Shown piece after piece: positions 23,639 to 33,599 of a stretch of DNA of 64,000 bases (the first letter of the stretch is position 1; every line of letters starts with the position of its first letter). Below the pieces are notes generated by a model. It made no database searches. It was given only the letters and a program-made list of their open reading frames with translations, and was not told the DNA's origin. The translations under genes were made by a program, and so were the position numbers. Source of the stretch: Planococcus maitriensis (lineage in GTDB: Bacteria > Bacillota > Bacilli > Bacillales_A > Planococcaceae); NCBI RefSeq assembly GCF_003289925.1, contig NZ_QLZQ01000004.1, positions 1-64,000 on the forward strand, in the 5' to 3' direction.

Positions 23639-24823
23639 TCACACCGTTTTCTTCTCAGCGACTTCCCCTGAATAGGCAGCATGATAGATTGCGTAAATAT
23701 CTTCTCTCTCAAGCGGCATCGGGCTTCTCGCCAAGATTCTTGTTTGCTTGATGCCGTCGTCCGCCAAGCTGTCCAAGGCGTCTTCCCCAATATCGAAGCC
23801 TTTCAGCGACACGGGAATATTCACGTCGGCGACGAGTTTTTTCAACTCCTCGACGCATGTATAGGAAGCTTCTTGTTCAGCTAATTGCGTGACGTTGACG
23901 CCCATCGCCTCGACGATGTCCTTCATTCTCTTCTCACAGCTCGGGCGGATATAGCCCATGACATACGGCAGCAAGACGGCATTGGATTCACCGTGCGATA
24001 TATGGAATTGGCCGCCAAGCGGATAGGCCAAGGCGTGTACACCGGCAACACCGGCATTGAAGAAGGCCAATCCTGCCAGATAACTGCCGTAGCTCATATT
24101 CGTACGCGCTTCCTTGTTTTCCCCGTCCTCTACAGCCGTGCGGATCGACCCGCTGATCAAGCGGATTGCCTGCAAAGCCAGGCCGTCTGTCACCGGGTTG
24201 GCGTTTTTCGATACGTAAGCCTCTACCGCATGCGTCAACGCGTCGATGCCCGTTGCCGCTGTCACTTTCGGCGGCAAGGAGACCGTCAAGGCCGGGTCGA
24301 CGATCGCGACGTCGGGCAATAAGTAATCATGCGTCACGACATCTTTGGTCGATTCCAATGACAATACGGCAATATTCGTCACTTCGGAACCGGTTCCGGA
24401 CGTGGTCGGAATCAAGATCTTCGGTATGCCTTTATCAACAAGCTCACGTTCGCCCGTCAGATTCAGGTAGTCGGCCACTTTTCCTTCATGCGTCGCTAGG
24501 ACACCCGCTAATTTCGCAAGGTCAAGTGCACTGCCGCCGCCAAGGCCGATGACCAAGTCAAACTTATGCTCCTTCGTGTAAGTGACCAATCTTTCGCCGA
24601 CTTCGAGCGGCGGCTCCGGCACGACTTCCGTGTAGATGCTCGTCTTCCATCCTTTCGCTTCCAGCGGTTCGACGATTTTTTTCGTCATCCCCAGCTCGTC
24701 CAGAAACGGATCGGTGACAATAAGGATATTGCTGGCGTTCAGGCGTTCCGCTTCGCCCGCCAATTGTTCCAATGCCCCCCAGCCGGTATGGCTGATCGGC
24801 ATGAATGTAAGTTTGCTCGACAC
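23639..24823 (-). CDS. Iron-containing (group III) alcohol dehydrogenase
   Basis: A 394-residue NAD(P)-dependent dehydrogenase of the Fe-ADH family. Nucleotide-binding GGGSALDLAK is at about 95, then PTTSGTGSEVTN, and metal ligands fall in TGIDALTHAVEAYVS, GVAGVHALAYPLGG and ISHGESNAV. The start is a GTG at 24823 with AAAAGGAGTGAATGAT before it; the longer frame adds an unsupported N-terminus. The natural alcohol or aldehyde is unknown; relatives act on 1,3-propanediol, lactaldehyde or short alcohols. Confidence 0.88.
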   Translation of the reverse strand: MSSKLTFMPISHTGWGALEQLAGEAERLNASNILIVTDPFLDELGMTKKIVEPLEAKGWKTSIYTEVVPEPPLEVGERLVTYTKEHKFDLVIGLGGGSALDLAKLAGVLATHEGKVADYLNLTGERELVDKGIPKILIPTTSGTGSEVTNIAVLSLESTKDVVTHDYLLPDVAIVDPALTVSLPPKVTAATGIDALTHAVEAYVSKNANPVTDGLALQAIRLISGSIRTAVEDGENKEARTNMSYGSYLAGLAFFNAGVAGVHALAYPLGGQFHISHGESNAVLLPYVMGYIRPSCEKRMKDIVEAMGVNVTQLAEQEASYTCVEELKKLVADVNIPVSLKGFDIGEDALDSLADDGIKQTRILARSPMPLEREDIYAIYHAAYSGEVAEKKTV

Positions 24824-24958
24824 ATCATTCACTCCTTTTCTGCTTGTCTCGTCAGGAATTATCCACTTCAACCCGTGAAATGGGAATGTTTCAACATATA
24901 TTTTCTCGCCACTCAATTGTAAATATAAAAGTCATAACATTCAATCTATTAAAGAATG

Positions 24959-24998
24959 ACAAAACCCGCTGTCCTTTTCCAGGACAGCGGGTTTTCTT
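24959..24998 (-). terminator. Terminator after nadA
   Basis: AAAACCCGCTGTCC and GGACAGCGGGTTTT form a perfect 14-bp stem immediately after the nadA stop. Confidence 0.85.
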
Positions 24999-24999
24999 T

Positions 25000-26094
25000 C
25001 TACAGCATCTTCGCTAGAGCCAGTTTCGCTTCACTCGCCGTTTTCCCATCCACTTGGATGCGGTTGAGGACGCGGCCTTCCACCAGTTCTTCCAGAATCC
25101 AGGTGAAATGCGGCAAGTCGATGCGGTTCATCGTCAAGCATGGGCACATATATGGATTCAAGGAAACGATGTCGCGGTCCGGGAAATCCTGGATGAGCCG
25201 GTTGACGAGATTCATCTCCGTGCCGATCGCCCATTTCGAGCCGGGTTCGGACGCTTCGATCATATCGATGATGTATTTCGTCGAGCCGGCGAAATCGGAG
25301 GCGCTGACGACTTCATGCGTGCATTCGGGATGTACAAGGATATTGCGGTCCGGTTCTTTTTCGCGCAAATTGTCGACGTGTTTCGGCAGGAAGTTCATAT
25401 GTACTGAGCAATGCCCTTTCCAGAGAATCACTTGCACGTCTTCTATCGCACAAGCACGTTCAAGCTTTTGCTTGATCGGGTCCCAAACCGCCATGTGCTC
25501 GAGCGGGATGCCGAGCTTTACGGCGGTATTGCGCCCGAGATGCTGGTCTGGCAAAAACAGCATGCGCTGCTTTTGGGATAATGCCCATTCGACCATTTCC
25601 TGTGCATTCGAGGAAGTCACCGTCGCCCCCCCGTTGCGGCCGACAAACGCCTTGATGGCCGCTGTCGAATTGACGTAAGTGAGCGGGATGATCGTGTCGC
25701 CGAAAAGTTCCTGCAGCTCTGCCCAGGCGCGTTCGGTTTGGTCGATATTGGCCATATCCGCCATCGAACAGCCCGCACGCATATCCGGCAAGATGACCGC
25801 TTGATGCGGTTCGGTCAGGATATCCGCGGTCTCCGCCATGAAATGGACGCCGCAGAACAAGATGTAGTCCGCCGTCTGCCTCCCTGCGATTTGCGACAAT
25901 TGCAGCGAGTCGCCGGTCACATCGGCATATTTGATCACTTCGTCTTTCTGGTAATGATGGCCGAGAATGTATAAACGGTCGCCGAGCGCTGCCCGTGCAC
26001 GTTTCGCGCGCTCATGCAATTCTTCCGTGGACGCTGTTAAATAACTTTTTGGCATGGCATCCGCCATTTGCAGTTCTTCGAGCAATGAAGCCAT
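25000..26094 (-). CDS. nadA: Quinolinate synthase A
   Basis: A 364-residue [4Fe-4S] enzyme that condenses iminoaspartate with dihydroxyacetone phosphate to quinolinate. It is the long Bacillus-type NadA. Markers are [40 protein letters not shown] (cluster Cys), HPECTHEV (second Cys) and [10 protein letters not shown] (third Cys). Its stop and start regions abut nadC (1-nt overlap), giving the order nadB-nadC-nadA. The cluster may be supplied through the divergent NifS-like desulfurase. Confidence 0.96.
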   Translation of the reverse strand: MASLLEELQMADAMPKSYLTASTEELHERAKRARAALGDRLYILGHHYQKDEVIKYADVTGDSLQLSQIAGRQTADYILFCGVHFMAETADILTEPHQAVILPDMRAGCSMADMANIDQTERAWAELQELFGDTIIPLTYVNSTAAIKAFVGRNGGATVTSSNAQEMVEWALSQKQRMLFLPDQHLGRNTAVKLGIPLEHMAVWDPIKQKLERACAIEDVQVILWKGHCSVHMNFLPKHVDNLREKEPDRNILVHPECTHEVVSASDFAGSTKYIIDMIEASEPGSKWAIGTEMNLVNRLIQDFPDRDIVSLNPYMCPCLTMNRIDLPHFTWILEELVEGRVLNRIQVDGKTASEAKLALAKML

Positions 26095-26945
26095 TAGGCA
26101 AGTACCTCCTTAGGGGATATGGATAGATTCATGCTGATGTCGAGATTCGATACGCTATGCGTCAAAGCACCGATGGAAATGACGTCGACGCCGGTGTCGC
26201 GGTAATTGGCAAGTTGATTGAGATCGATGCCGCCGGAAGCTTCCGTGCGGATCGTCTCCGGAACGAGCTGCACCCAGCGCTTGATCGTTTCCGGTGTCTG
26301 GTTGTCGAACATGATCGTGTCGGGGCGTGCGTCGATCGCTTCTTTCAATTGCTGTTCCGTCTCGACTTCCACTTCGATCATCGTCATATGGCCGAGCGAG
26401 CCGCGTACTTTTTTCACTGCTTCCGTAATCGATCCGGCCGCCGCGATGTGATTGTCTTTCAGCATGACGGCATCGTATAGGCCAATCCGGTGATTGAAAC
26501 CGCCGCCTGCGCGGACCGCGTATTTTTCGAACATGCGCAGCCCCGGCGTCGTTTTTCGGGTATCGACGATGCGCGTATGGCCCGAACCGAGCGCTGCCAC
26601 GCAATCCGCAGTCAAGGTGGCCACCGCGCTCATGCGCTGGACCAGGTTCAACAGTACCCGCTCCCCAGCCAGAAGAGCTGCCACAGGCCCCGTGATTTTC
26701 ACGATTGCCTCGCCTGCCTCCACCCGCTCGCCGTCTTGTTTCAATAACTCCACTTGCACTGACTCGTCAAGCAGGCGATAGCCCCATTTGTAGCACTCAA
26801 GCCCGGCTACGACGCCGCTTTCTTTCATGCGGACAATTGCTTCGCCTGTATCCGTTCGATCAAATAACACGGAGGACACGTCGCGGTCCCCGATATCTTC
26901 GAGCAGGAATTGTTTTAATGCTTGTTCTGCTTTTAAGCGATTCAT
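26094..26945 (-). CDS. nadC: Nicotinate-nucleotide pyrophosphorylase (carboxylating)
   Basis: A 283-residue quinolinate phosphoribosyltransferase. The family signature is unmistakable: [28 protein letters not shown] and KDNHI (about 135-175), then EVEVET and SGGIDLNQL for phosphate binding. It converts quinolinate and PRPP to nicotinate mononucleotide. Translationally coupled by overlap to nadB upstream and nadA downstream. Confidence 0.95.
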   Translation of the reverse strand: MNRLKAEQALKQFLLEDIGDRDVSSVLFDRTDTGEAIVRMKESGVVAGLECYKWGYRLLDESVQVELLKQDGERVEAGEAIVKITGPVAALLAGERVLLNLVQRMSAVATLTADCVAALGSGHTRIVDTRKTTPGLRMFEKYAVRAGGGFNHRIGLYDAVMLKDNHIAAAGSITEAVKKVRGSLGHMTMIEVEVETEQQLKEAIDARPDTIMFDNQTPETIKRWVQLVPETIRTEASGGIDLNQLANYRDTGVDVISIGALTHSVSNLDISMNLSISPKEVLA

Positions 26946-28501
26946 AACATAATCTCCTTAATCATCGTTTTTCGTCTAGACAGATGGGTGCCGCTCTTTG
27001 AAATGCCGATGACTTTTCCGGCCCATTCGGCTTTCGGTTCTGGCGCGTCCACCCGGTAATGGCCGCCCCTGCTTTCTTGCCGCAGCAATGCAGCTACAGC
27101 AATGAGGCTGCTTGCCGTCTGGCGGTGGATTTGGGCAATTACATGATCCGGGTAATCCTTCAATGCATAGGCCTTTAAAGGATAAGCCTGCAAGAAATTC
27201 GCCAAGGCTTCCGGTGCCCTCAAGATTCCCGCCGTTTCCGTCATGTTTCGTTTCAGTTGATTTTCATCAACGCCTTGAAAATATGTAGTAGATGATGCCA
27301 TCTTACCTGCTTGTGGTGAACTTGTATTAATCCCAGGCCGTCCAGGCTCCCGGCCGATCCACTCGGCAAGCCTTGCCGCGAACACCAAGCCTTCCAGCAA
27401 GGAATTGCTCGCCAGGCGATTTGCGCCATGGACACCGGTGCATGCAACTTCCCCGACGGCATAAAGTCCCGGAATGGACGTCTGGCCGTAACTGTCCGTC
27501 CTCACGCCGCCCATGTGGAAATGCGCACCCGGACGCACCGGCAGCAATTCTTCTGTCGGTTCGATGGCGTGGTTCCGGCAATTTTCATAAATCGATGGAA
27601 AGCGTTCCTTGAAATTGGAGATTTTCCTGGCATCAAGATACACCGGCCCTTCATTTTGCCAATGGCGTTCAATCGCCCTTGCGACGACATCACGCGGCGC
27701 GAGTTCCAGGAGCGGGTGTATGGCTTCCATGATGCGCTTGCCGTCTTTATTTACCAATAAAGCGCCTTCTCCCCGTACCGCTTCAGAGATGAGCCCGCAC
27801 GACTTTCCGCCAAGCGTCAGGACGGTCGGATGGAACTGGACGAACTCAAGGTCCTCCAATACGGCGCCTGCGTGATACGCCAATGACAAGCCGTCGCCGG
27901 CTGCAACCGATGAGTTGGATGTTTCCCTGTACAACTGGCCGATCCCGCCCGTCGCGAGGACCGTGTGGCGCGCTTTGATGACCGAGCGCTTTCCGGACCG
28001 ATCCGAGACGAGCACGCCGGTGCAACGGCCGTTTCCAATCATTAATTCGAGTGCCTGGTGAAAAACGAAGCGCGTGATTTTCGCTGAGGTTTCTTCCCGT
28101 AAATACTGCATGAGCAGCTTGCCGCTCTGGTCGCCTCCTGCATGGACGATCCGGCGCTTGCTATGGGCGCCTTCCATCCCGAGCTTTGGCAGCCCGAACT
28201 CATCAGCATCGAAAGGCAGCCCTTGTGCCATCAGATGCTTGAGGATGGCAGAGCCTTCAGTGGCTAGAATTTCTACACGCTCAGCATCGGCATGATCTGC
28301 CGAGGCGAGCAACGTGTCCGTGGCATGGGATTCCGGGCGGTCATCGAAACTTAAGCTCGCGGCGATCCCACCTTGCGCAAGGCTTGTATTTCCCGTCCCG
28401 GCATGTTCTTTCGTGACGACTGCGATGGAATAATGATCAGGGAGCGAACGCGCGAGCATGAGCCCGGCGACGCCTCCCCCGATGATGCAAACATCGAACA
28501 A
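26942..28501 (-). CDS. nadB: L-aspartate oxidase
   Basis: A 519-residue FAD enzyme of the succinate-dehydrogenase flavoprotein family that oxidises aspartate to iminoaspartate. It shows the FAD motif CIIGGGVAGLMLAR at the N-terminus, SLAQGGIAA, HAGGDQSG, LEFVQFHPT and GANRLASNSLLEG. The start is a TTG at 28501 with AAGAAGGTG upstream. First gene of nadBCA, transcribed away from the nifS-like gene across a 98-nt gap that holds a palindrome. Confidence 0.95.
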   Translation of the reverse strand: MFDVCIIGGGVAGLMLARSLPDHYSIAVVTKEHAGTGNTSLAQGGIAASLSFDDRPESHATDTLLASADHADAERVEILATEGSAILKHLMAQGLPFDADEFGLPKLGMEGAHSKRRIVHAGGDQSGKLLMQYLREETSAKITRFVFHQALELMIGNGRCTGVLVSDRSGKRSVIKARHTVLATGGIGQLYRETSNSSVAAGDGLSLAYHAGAVLEDLEFVQFHPTVLTLGGKSCGLISEAVRGEGALLVNKDGKRIMEAIHPLLELAPRDVVARAIERHWQNEGPVYLDARKISNFKERFPSIYENCRNHAIEPTEELLPVRPGAHFHMGGVRTDSYGQTSIPGLYAVGEVACTGVHGANRLASNSLLEGLVFAARLAEWIGREPGRPGINTSSPQAGKMASSTTYFQGVDENQLKRNMTETAGILRAPEALANFLQAYPLKAYALKDYPDHVIAQIHRQTASSLIAVAALLRQESRGGHYRVDAPEPKAEWAGKVIGISKSGTHLSRRKTMIKEIML

Positions 28502-28520
28502 ACTTTACACCTTCTTTACA

Positions 28521-28534
28521 AGTGTCTTGACACT
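28521..28534. promoter_or_regulatory. Palindromic operator in the nadB-nifS gap, probably for a NiaR/YrxA-type repressor
   Basis: AGTGTCTTGACACT has perfect 6-bp arms and overlaps a TTGACA that could be the -35 of the nifS-like gene. In Bacillales, NAD genes are repressed by the nicotinate-sensing NiaR (YrxA) through a palindrome; I infer that role from position. The niaR gene itself is not in the window. Confidence 0.5.
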
Positions 28535-28599
28535 ATTAATGACATAAAGATACAGTGATTACAAGAAGAAACTCGGCTAGGGAAAGAAGTTGATGGAAA

Positions 28600-29739
28600 A
28601 TGGTGATTTACTTGGATTCGGCAGCGACCGTCCCGATGAGAAAAGAAGCGATCGACGCTTATGTGGAAACGGCTAACAACGCATTCGGCAATACACAAAG
28701 TTTGCATGACGCAGGATCTCTCGCAGCAGACTATCTCGCATCGTGCAAGAAATTATGGGGGCAGTTCCTGAACGTGCGGCAAGACGGAATTTATTTCACC
28801 GGCAACGCCTCAGAGGCGAACCAGCTCGCCATCCGCTCGTTATTGAAAGGACGTCCCGAACATTACCGGTCTATCGTATCGACACAACTCGAACACGCTT
28901 CCGTCTTATCGGTGCTTCATGAACTCGAACGCGAAGGCTATGAAATTACATACGTTCCGGTCGACTGCTTCGGACGGGTCGATTTGGATGCTTACGAACG
29001 ACTGGTTGACGAAGAAACAGCGCTCGTCGTCATGCAGCTTGTCAACTCAGAGATGGGGGCTGTCCAGCCGGTCGAGCAATGCACAAAAATCGCCTTGCAA
29101 TTCGGCGTGCCGCTTCATTCGGATATCGTCCAGGGCTTTGGGAAGCTGCCGGTCGACATTGGTTTATGGGGCGTCGCTTCCGCTGTTTGTTCAGCACATA
29201 AAGTCGGCGGCCCCAAAGGCGTTGGCATCGCCTATCTCGATCCATCCGTCCACTGGGAATCGGTGTACGAGGGGACGACACATCAAAACGGATTCCGCGC
29301 CGGAACGATCGATGTTCCGGCAATCGTCTCCGCGACCATCGCCGCAAAACACGCTGTCATGGAACAGCCTGAAAGCTATGAACATGCAAGAAAACTTCAG
29401 TGCTATTTGATTGAACAATTGCCGGCAGGTGTCATCGTGACCGGCGACATAAAGTCGAAATCCCCGTTTATCCAAGGACTAGTTTTGCCGCATGTCGAAG
29501 GGCAATGGATGATGCTTGCCTGCAACCGTGCGCAGATCGCCATCTCCACCGGCACCGCCTGCAAGATCGGCTACGGCGAAGCGATGTCTGCCATGCTTGC
29601 GATGGGAACGGAAAGCGATACCGCGAAAAAGTTCATCCGGATTTCATTCACGAAACATACATCAAGCAACGAACTGGATGCATTTATCCATGTGCTGAAC
29701 GAAAACCAATCGACACAAAAAAACCGCTTGCCCATTTGA
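28600..29739 (+). CDS. nifS: NifS-like cysteine desulfurase of the NAD cluster
   Basis: A 379-residue class V PLP enzyme. The Schiff-base Lys is in CSAHKVGGPKG (about 205), and the catalytic Cys is in STGTACKIGYGEA (about 325). The N-terminus YLDSAATVPMRKEA is typical of NifS/IscS. It is divergent from nadBCA, as in other Bacillales, where this paralogue is thought to provide sulfur for the NadA cluster. The start at 28600 is ATG; only a weak GGAAAG site lies upstream. The last codons overlap the terminator. Confidence 0.9.
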   Translation: MVIYLDSAATVPMRKEAIDAYVETANNAFGNTQSLHDAGSLAADYLASCKKLWGQFLNVRQDGIYFTGNASEANQLAIRSLLKGRPEHYRSIVSTQLEHASVLSVLHELEREGYEITYVPVDCFGRVDLDAYERLVDEETALVVMQLVNSEMGAVQPVEQCTKIALQFGVPLHSDIVQGFGKLPVDIGLWGVASAVCSAHKVGGPKGVGIAYLDPSVHWESVYEGTTHQNGFRAGTIDVPAIVSATIAAKHAVMEQPESYEHARKLQCYLIEQLPAGVIVTGDIKSKSPFIQGLVLPHVEGQWMMLACNRAQIAISTGTACKIGYGEAMSAMLAMGTESDTAKKFIRISFTKHTSSNELDAFIHVLNENQSTQKNRLPI

Positions 29740-29754
29740 GGCAAGCGGTTTTCA
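29718..29754. terminator. Terminator at the end of nifS
   Basis: AAAACCGCTTGCC pairs with GGCAAGCGGTTTT around a CATTTGA loop; bidirectional. Confidence 0.85.
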
Positions 29755-29791
29755 TTGATTATGGGTGCTATATGCGGTTCGTGAAGTTTGT

Positions 29792-30484
29792 TTACGAGAG
29801 TTTGGCCAGTTCTTTCTTGATGCAGCCTTCAATTTCATCCGTATCTTGAATGTAATTATCCAATACTTCAACTTGATGAAGCTTGTTATTTTCCATGAAC
29901 TTGAAAATACCGTTGTTAAAATCCGTTCCAATTTCCTTGAAGAATATGCCTTCAATCTGGCAGTCCTTTGTTTGAGAGAAATGGATTTTGTATTTTTCGC
30001 CTTCTTGGACTAAGTAGCAGCGGACGCCTTTTTCAAAATCATCTCCGTCATTGCCTTTGACTGTGCGCGCTACTGACACGACATGGAAATCGACAAACGG
30101 GATTTCACGCAGCAAGACGTTCATAAATGAACCTTTTGTAATCTCTTCCCAGCGGCTTCTTGCCGTTTGGCCAATGATGATCTGGGTGATATTGAATTGG
30201 TTCGCCACTTCCGCAATCACTTTAGCCGGCGGGCGCTTTTCATTATCACGGATAACAAATTCTTCTGCCCCAAGCTCCTCAGCAAGTTCGCCCCATTTTT
30301 CAACATAAGCTGACTTTTCAGTATCAAACTCGTCATATGGCAAAGCATCGACAGTTAAAATATACAACGGACAGTCAAGCATGTTTGCCAACTTGATTCC
30401 TCTTTTTATGAGACGCTCGCCATTCGGGCCATAAAACACACACACCAATATGCTTTCGTCCATGCGTCCTCTGATTTTTTTCAT
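29792..30484 (-). CDS. KdpD-type universal stress domain protein
   Basis: A 230-residue soluble protein. Residues about 8-140 form a UspA-like fold close to the USP module of KdpD: ILVCVFYGPNGERLIKRG, then IIIGQTARSRWEEITKGS and LLREIPFVDFHVV. No kinase domain follows. The C-terminal 85 residues (GVRCYLVQEGEKYKIHF onward) are a separate domain that I do not recognise. The start at 30484 follows AGGAGGG; the longer frame to 30556 has no ribosome site. It is divergent from the Mrp antiporter operon. A role in sensing potassium, sodium or a nucleotide for ion homeostasis is inference. Confidence 0.72.
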   Translation of the reverse strand: MKKIRGRMDESILVCVFYGPNGERLIKRGIKLANMLDCPLYILTVDALPYDEFDTEKSAYVEKWGELAEELGAEEFVIRDNEKRPPAKVIAEVANQFNITQIIIGQTARSRWEEITKGSFMNVLLREIPFVDFHVVSVARTVKGNDGDDFEKGVRCYLVQEGEKYKIHFSQTKDCQIEGIFFKEIGTDFNNGIFKFMENNKLHQVEVLDNYIQDTDEIEGCIKKELAKLS

Positions 30485-30781
30485 TTTAAAACCCTCCTGG
30501 GAGTATATTCTGTCACATCCGAAATCTAAAACTATGAAATTATACTGCGGATTCACGGAAAAATCAAGGAAGGAATCGTCTTCCGTTTTTCATTAAATCT
30601 ACAATTCCTTTCAATATTTCTCATTTATGTATGCGTCTCAAGTGAAAGACACCCTGATTTCCTGTAAACTTTATAGTATATATTGCATTTTTGATTTTCC
30701 AATAAACTTTGCAAAGCCTTATTGTATTAGAAAATTCGTCCACTTGCCCAAATGTATCGATTTCAGTTTAGGAGGTTCACC

Positions 30782-33184
30782 GTGCAATTACTTATTTTTT
30801 CCATTTTATTACCATTTTTAACTGCAGCACTCATTCCACTCATCCGTAGGCGAATTGGCAACTTTAATATCGGCTGGCTTGTGCTATTCATCCCCGTGCT
30901 GTTGTTTGGATTCTTCGCATCTCAAATCCCTATGGTTTCATCCAGGGAAACGCTCTTGTCCTCAATAGAGTGGATTCCTTCGCTCGGCATCAATTTCACC
31001 GCTTATTTGGACGGCCTCAGCTTGATCATGGCCTTATTGATTACCGGCGTCGGCAGCTTAGTCGTCCTCTATTCCATCTACTATTTATCCCCAACTGATT
31101 CATTCCCGCATTTTTACGCTTACCTGCTGCTCTTTATGGGAGCTATGCTAGGGGTCGTGTTATCGGACAATTTAATGGTGCTATATGTGTTTTGGGAACT
31201 GACCAGTATGTCGTCTTTCCTATTGATCGCATTTTGGTACCACCGGAAAAATTCACGTTATGGTGCCCAAAAATCGCTATTGATCACGGTATTTGGCGGC
31301 TTTGCCATGTTTGCAGGATTCCTTATGCTGTATGCGATGACCGGCACTTTGAGCATCCAGGAAACTGCGGCTGTCATGGGACAACTCACAGAGCATGCGC
31401 TTTTTTATCCGGCGATGTTCCTGATCTTGCTCGGCGCATTTACCAAATCAGCGCAATTCCCTTTTCACATCTGGCTCCCAGATGCTATGGAAGCCCCTAC
31501 TCCTGTAAGTGCCTACTTGCATTCGGCGACCATGGTAAAAGCGGGTATGTATTTGGTCGCTCGCTTCACTCCCATCTTCGGCGGCACTTCCGCTTGGTTC
31601 TGGACGATTACCATTGTCGGGCTCATTACGCTGTTCTGGGGTGCTTTTTGTGCCATCCGACAGACCGACTTGAAAGCGCTCCTCGCTTACTCGACCATTA
31701 GCCAACTCGGCTTGATCATGAGTTTACTCGGCATGGGTTCAGCCGCCCTTCGTTATGGCAATACGGAAGCGGGCGCATTGTACGGGCTGGCGATTTTTGC
31801 AGCCTTGTTCCACCTAGTGAATCATTCAACTTTCAAAGGAGCCCTTTTCATGGTGGTCGGCATTATTGACCATCAAGTCGGAACGCGGGATATTCGCCGG
31901 CTTGGCGGCTTGATGGCCTTGCTCCCTGTGACGTTCACATTTGCTGTCATTGGCAGCTTTTCGATGGCGGGCTTGCCATTATTAAACGGATTTTTAAGCA
32001 AGGAAATGTTTTTCACTGCTTCGTTAAACGCAGCTTCAATGCCTGGCCTTTTTTCAACTTCATGGGGCTGGTTGATTCCGGTCATCGCTTGGCTTGCAAG
32101 CGTATTGACGTTTATTTACGCCATGATAATCGTATTCCGCACGTTTCTTGGCAACCGCGATTCTAAAGCGGTCGAAAAACGTCCTGTCGAACCCCCGATT
32201 GGCATGCTGATTTCACCGGCCATTCTCTCTATACTGATTGTCGGGTTGTTCTTTGCACCGAATTTGCTAGGCGATCACTTATTAAAGCCTGCCTTGGAGC
32301 AGTTATTGCCTGGTATTTCAGGTGCTTCGCCAGACAGTATTTATGCATGGCACGGCGTTAACACCGAACTGCTGATGACCATCGGCATCGTTTTGATCGG
32401 CTCTGTCTTATTTATTACCTTCGACCGGTGGAAAGGCATTTTCAAAATCCAACCGGCCGGCTGGACGTTCAACGCGCTGTACAATTATGCGTTGGCTTCG
32501 TCTGAAAATGCAGCTTCTTTTGTTACCCGTTCTTATATGACCGGCCGTTTGCATCAATACTTCTTTTATATCTTGCTGTTTTTCATCGTTTCTACAGGCG
32601 GCACCTTGCTGTTGTCAGATGCGCTATCCATTTCTTTCGTACAAGATGCGCCTGTCAGCATATATGAATTGATGCTGGTCCTGGTCATGATCATTACGGC
32701 TATTTCGATCCTATTCACCCGTTCCCGCCTATCGGCCATTTTGATGAACGGCGTGCTCGGCTATTCGATTTCCATTTTTTTCGTGTTGTTCCGCGCACCT
32801 GATTTGGCGTTGACGCAATTGGTCATCGAAACAGTCACCACCGCGTTGTTTTTGCTTTGCTTCAATTATTTGCCCGAGTGGAAACGGGAGCCCCTGCCAA
32901 AACGGAAAAAGGCGCGCAATGCCGTTCTCGCCATTGCAGGCGGCCTGGTCATCACGTTAACCGGACTATCCGTCAATAGCGCTGACTTGTTTGAAACGAT
33001 CTCTAGTTATTTTCAAAATTCCTACGAACTTGCCGGTGGACAAAATATCGTCAACTCCATTTTGGGAGATTTCCGTGCCCTCGACACGATGCTTGAAGGA
33101 CTGGTGCTGTTCATAGCCGGAATTGGCGTTTATACGCTTATCCGCCTGAAGCTGAAAAAGGAGGCTGGAACCGATGGGGATTAA
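30782..33184 (+). CDS. mrpA: Mrp Na+/H+ antiporter subunit A
   Basis: An 800-residue polytopic subunit related to NuoL and, at its C-terminus, to part of NuoJ. It has about 20 transmembrane helices. Complex-I-like motifs include YVFWELTSMSSFLLIAFW (conserved Glu), KSAQFPFHIWLPDAMEAPTP and LLAYSTISQLG. The C-terminal DALSISFVQDAPVSIYELM region belongs to the MrpA-specific tail. The start is GTG at 30782 with TAGGAGG upstream, which shortens the longest frame by 10 codons. It is the first gene of mrpABCDEFG, which forms one membrane complex expelling Na+ against H+ for salt and alkali tolerance. Confidence 0.95.
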   Translation: MQLLIFSILLPFLTAALIPLIRRRIGNFNIGWLVLFIPVLLFGFFASQIPMVSSRETLLSSIEWIPSLGINFTAYLDGLSLIMALLITGVGSLVVLYSIYYLSPTDSFPHFYAYLLLFMGAMLGVVLSDNLMVLYVFWELTSMSSFLLIAFWYHRKNSRYGAQKSLLITVFGGFAMFAGFLMLYAMTGTLSIQETAAVMGQLTEHALFYPAMFLILLGAFTKSAQFPFHIWLPDAMEAPTPVSAYLHSATMVKAGMYLVARFTPIFGGTSAWFWTITIVGLITLFWGAFCAIRQTDLKALLAYSTISQLGLIMSLLGMGSAALRYGNTEAGALYGLAIFAALFHLVNHSTFKGALFMVVGIIDHQVGTRDIRRLGGLMALLPVTFTFAVIGSFSMAGLPLLNGFLSKEMFFTASLNAASMPGLFSTSWGWLIPVIAWLASVLTFIYAMIIVFRTFLGNRDSKAVEKRPVEPPIGMLISPAILSILIVGLFFAPNLLGDHLLKPALEQLLPGISGASPDSIYAWHGVNTELLMTIGIVLIGSVLFITFDRWKGIFKIQPAGWTFNALYNYALASSENAASFVTRSYMTGRLHQYFFYILLFFIVSTGGTLLLSDALSISFVQDAPVSIYELMLVLVMIITAISILFTRSRLSAILMNGVLGYSISIFFVLFRAPDLALTQLVIETVTTALFLLCFNYLPEWKREPLPKRKKARNAVLAIAGGLVITLTGLSVNSADLFETISSYFQNSYELAGGQNIVNSILGDFRALDTMLEGLVLFIAGIGVYTLIRLKLKKEAGTDGD

Positions 33185-33596
33185 TGATGTGATATTGAAG
33201 ACCGTTGCCAAAGCGGTTGTGTTGATTATTTTCACCTTCGGCATCTACCTATTTTTGTCCGGGCACAATAGTCCGGGAGGCGGTTTTGTCGGCGGGCTGG
33301 TCTTGGCATCGGCTTTTGTATTGATGTTTTTATCGTATGATACCGAAACCGTCAAAGATGCAATCCCGATCGACTTTAAAAAGTTATCGGCTTTTGGCGT
33401 GTTGCTTGCAGTTCTTAGCGGACTTGGCCCACTTTTATTCGGCCAGAATTTTCTCGAGCAGTCTTTTGACTATTTCAACCTCCCCATCTTCGGTAAAACG
33501 GAAATTGCCACTGTGTTGATTTTCGAGGCAGGCATCGCGTTGACTGTAGTCGGAGTGGTCGTGAACATAATTCTAAGTATAAGTGAGGATGAATAG
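33174..33596 (+). CDS. mrpB: Mrp antiporter subunit B
   Basis: A 140-residue membrane subunit with four helices and the MrpB signature LSGHNSPGGGFVGGLVLASAF. It overlaps mrpA by 11 nt and starts after AAAGGAGG. Needed with the other six products for antiport. Confidence 0.95.
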   Translation: MGINDVILKTVAKAVVLIIFTFGIYLFLSGHNSPGGGFVGGLVLASAFVLMFLSYDTETVKDAIPIDFKKLSAFGVLLAVLSGLGPLLFGQNFLEQSFDYFNLPIFGKTEIATVLIFEAGIALTVVGVVVNIILSISEDE

Positions 33597-33599
33597 CGA

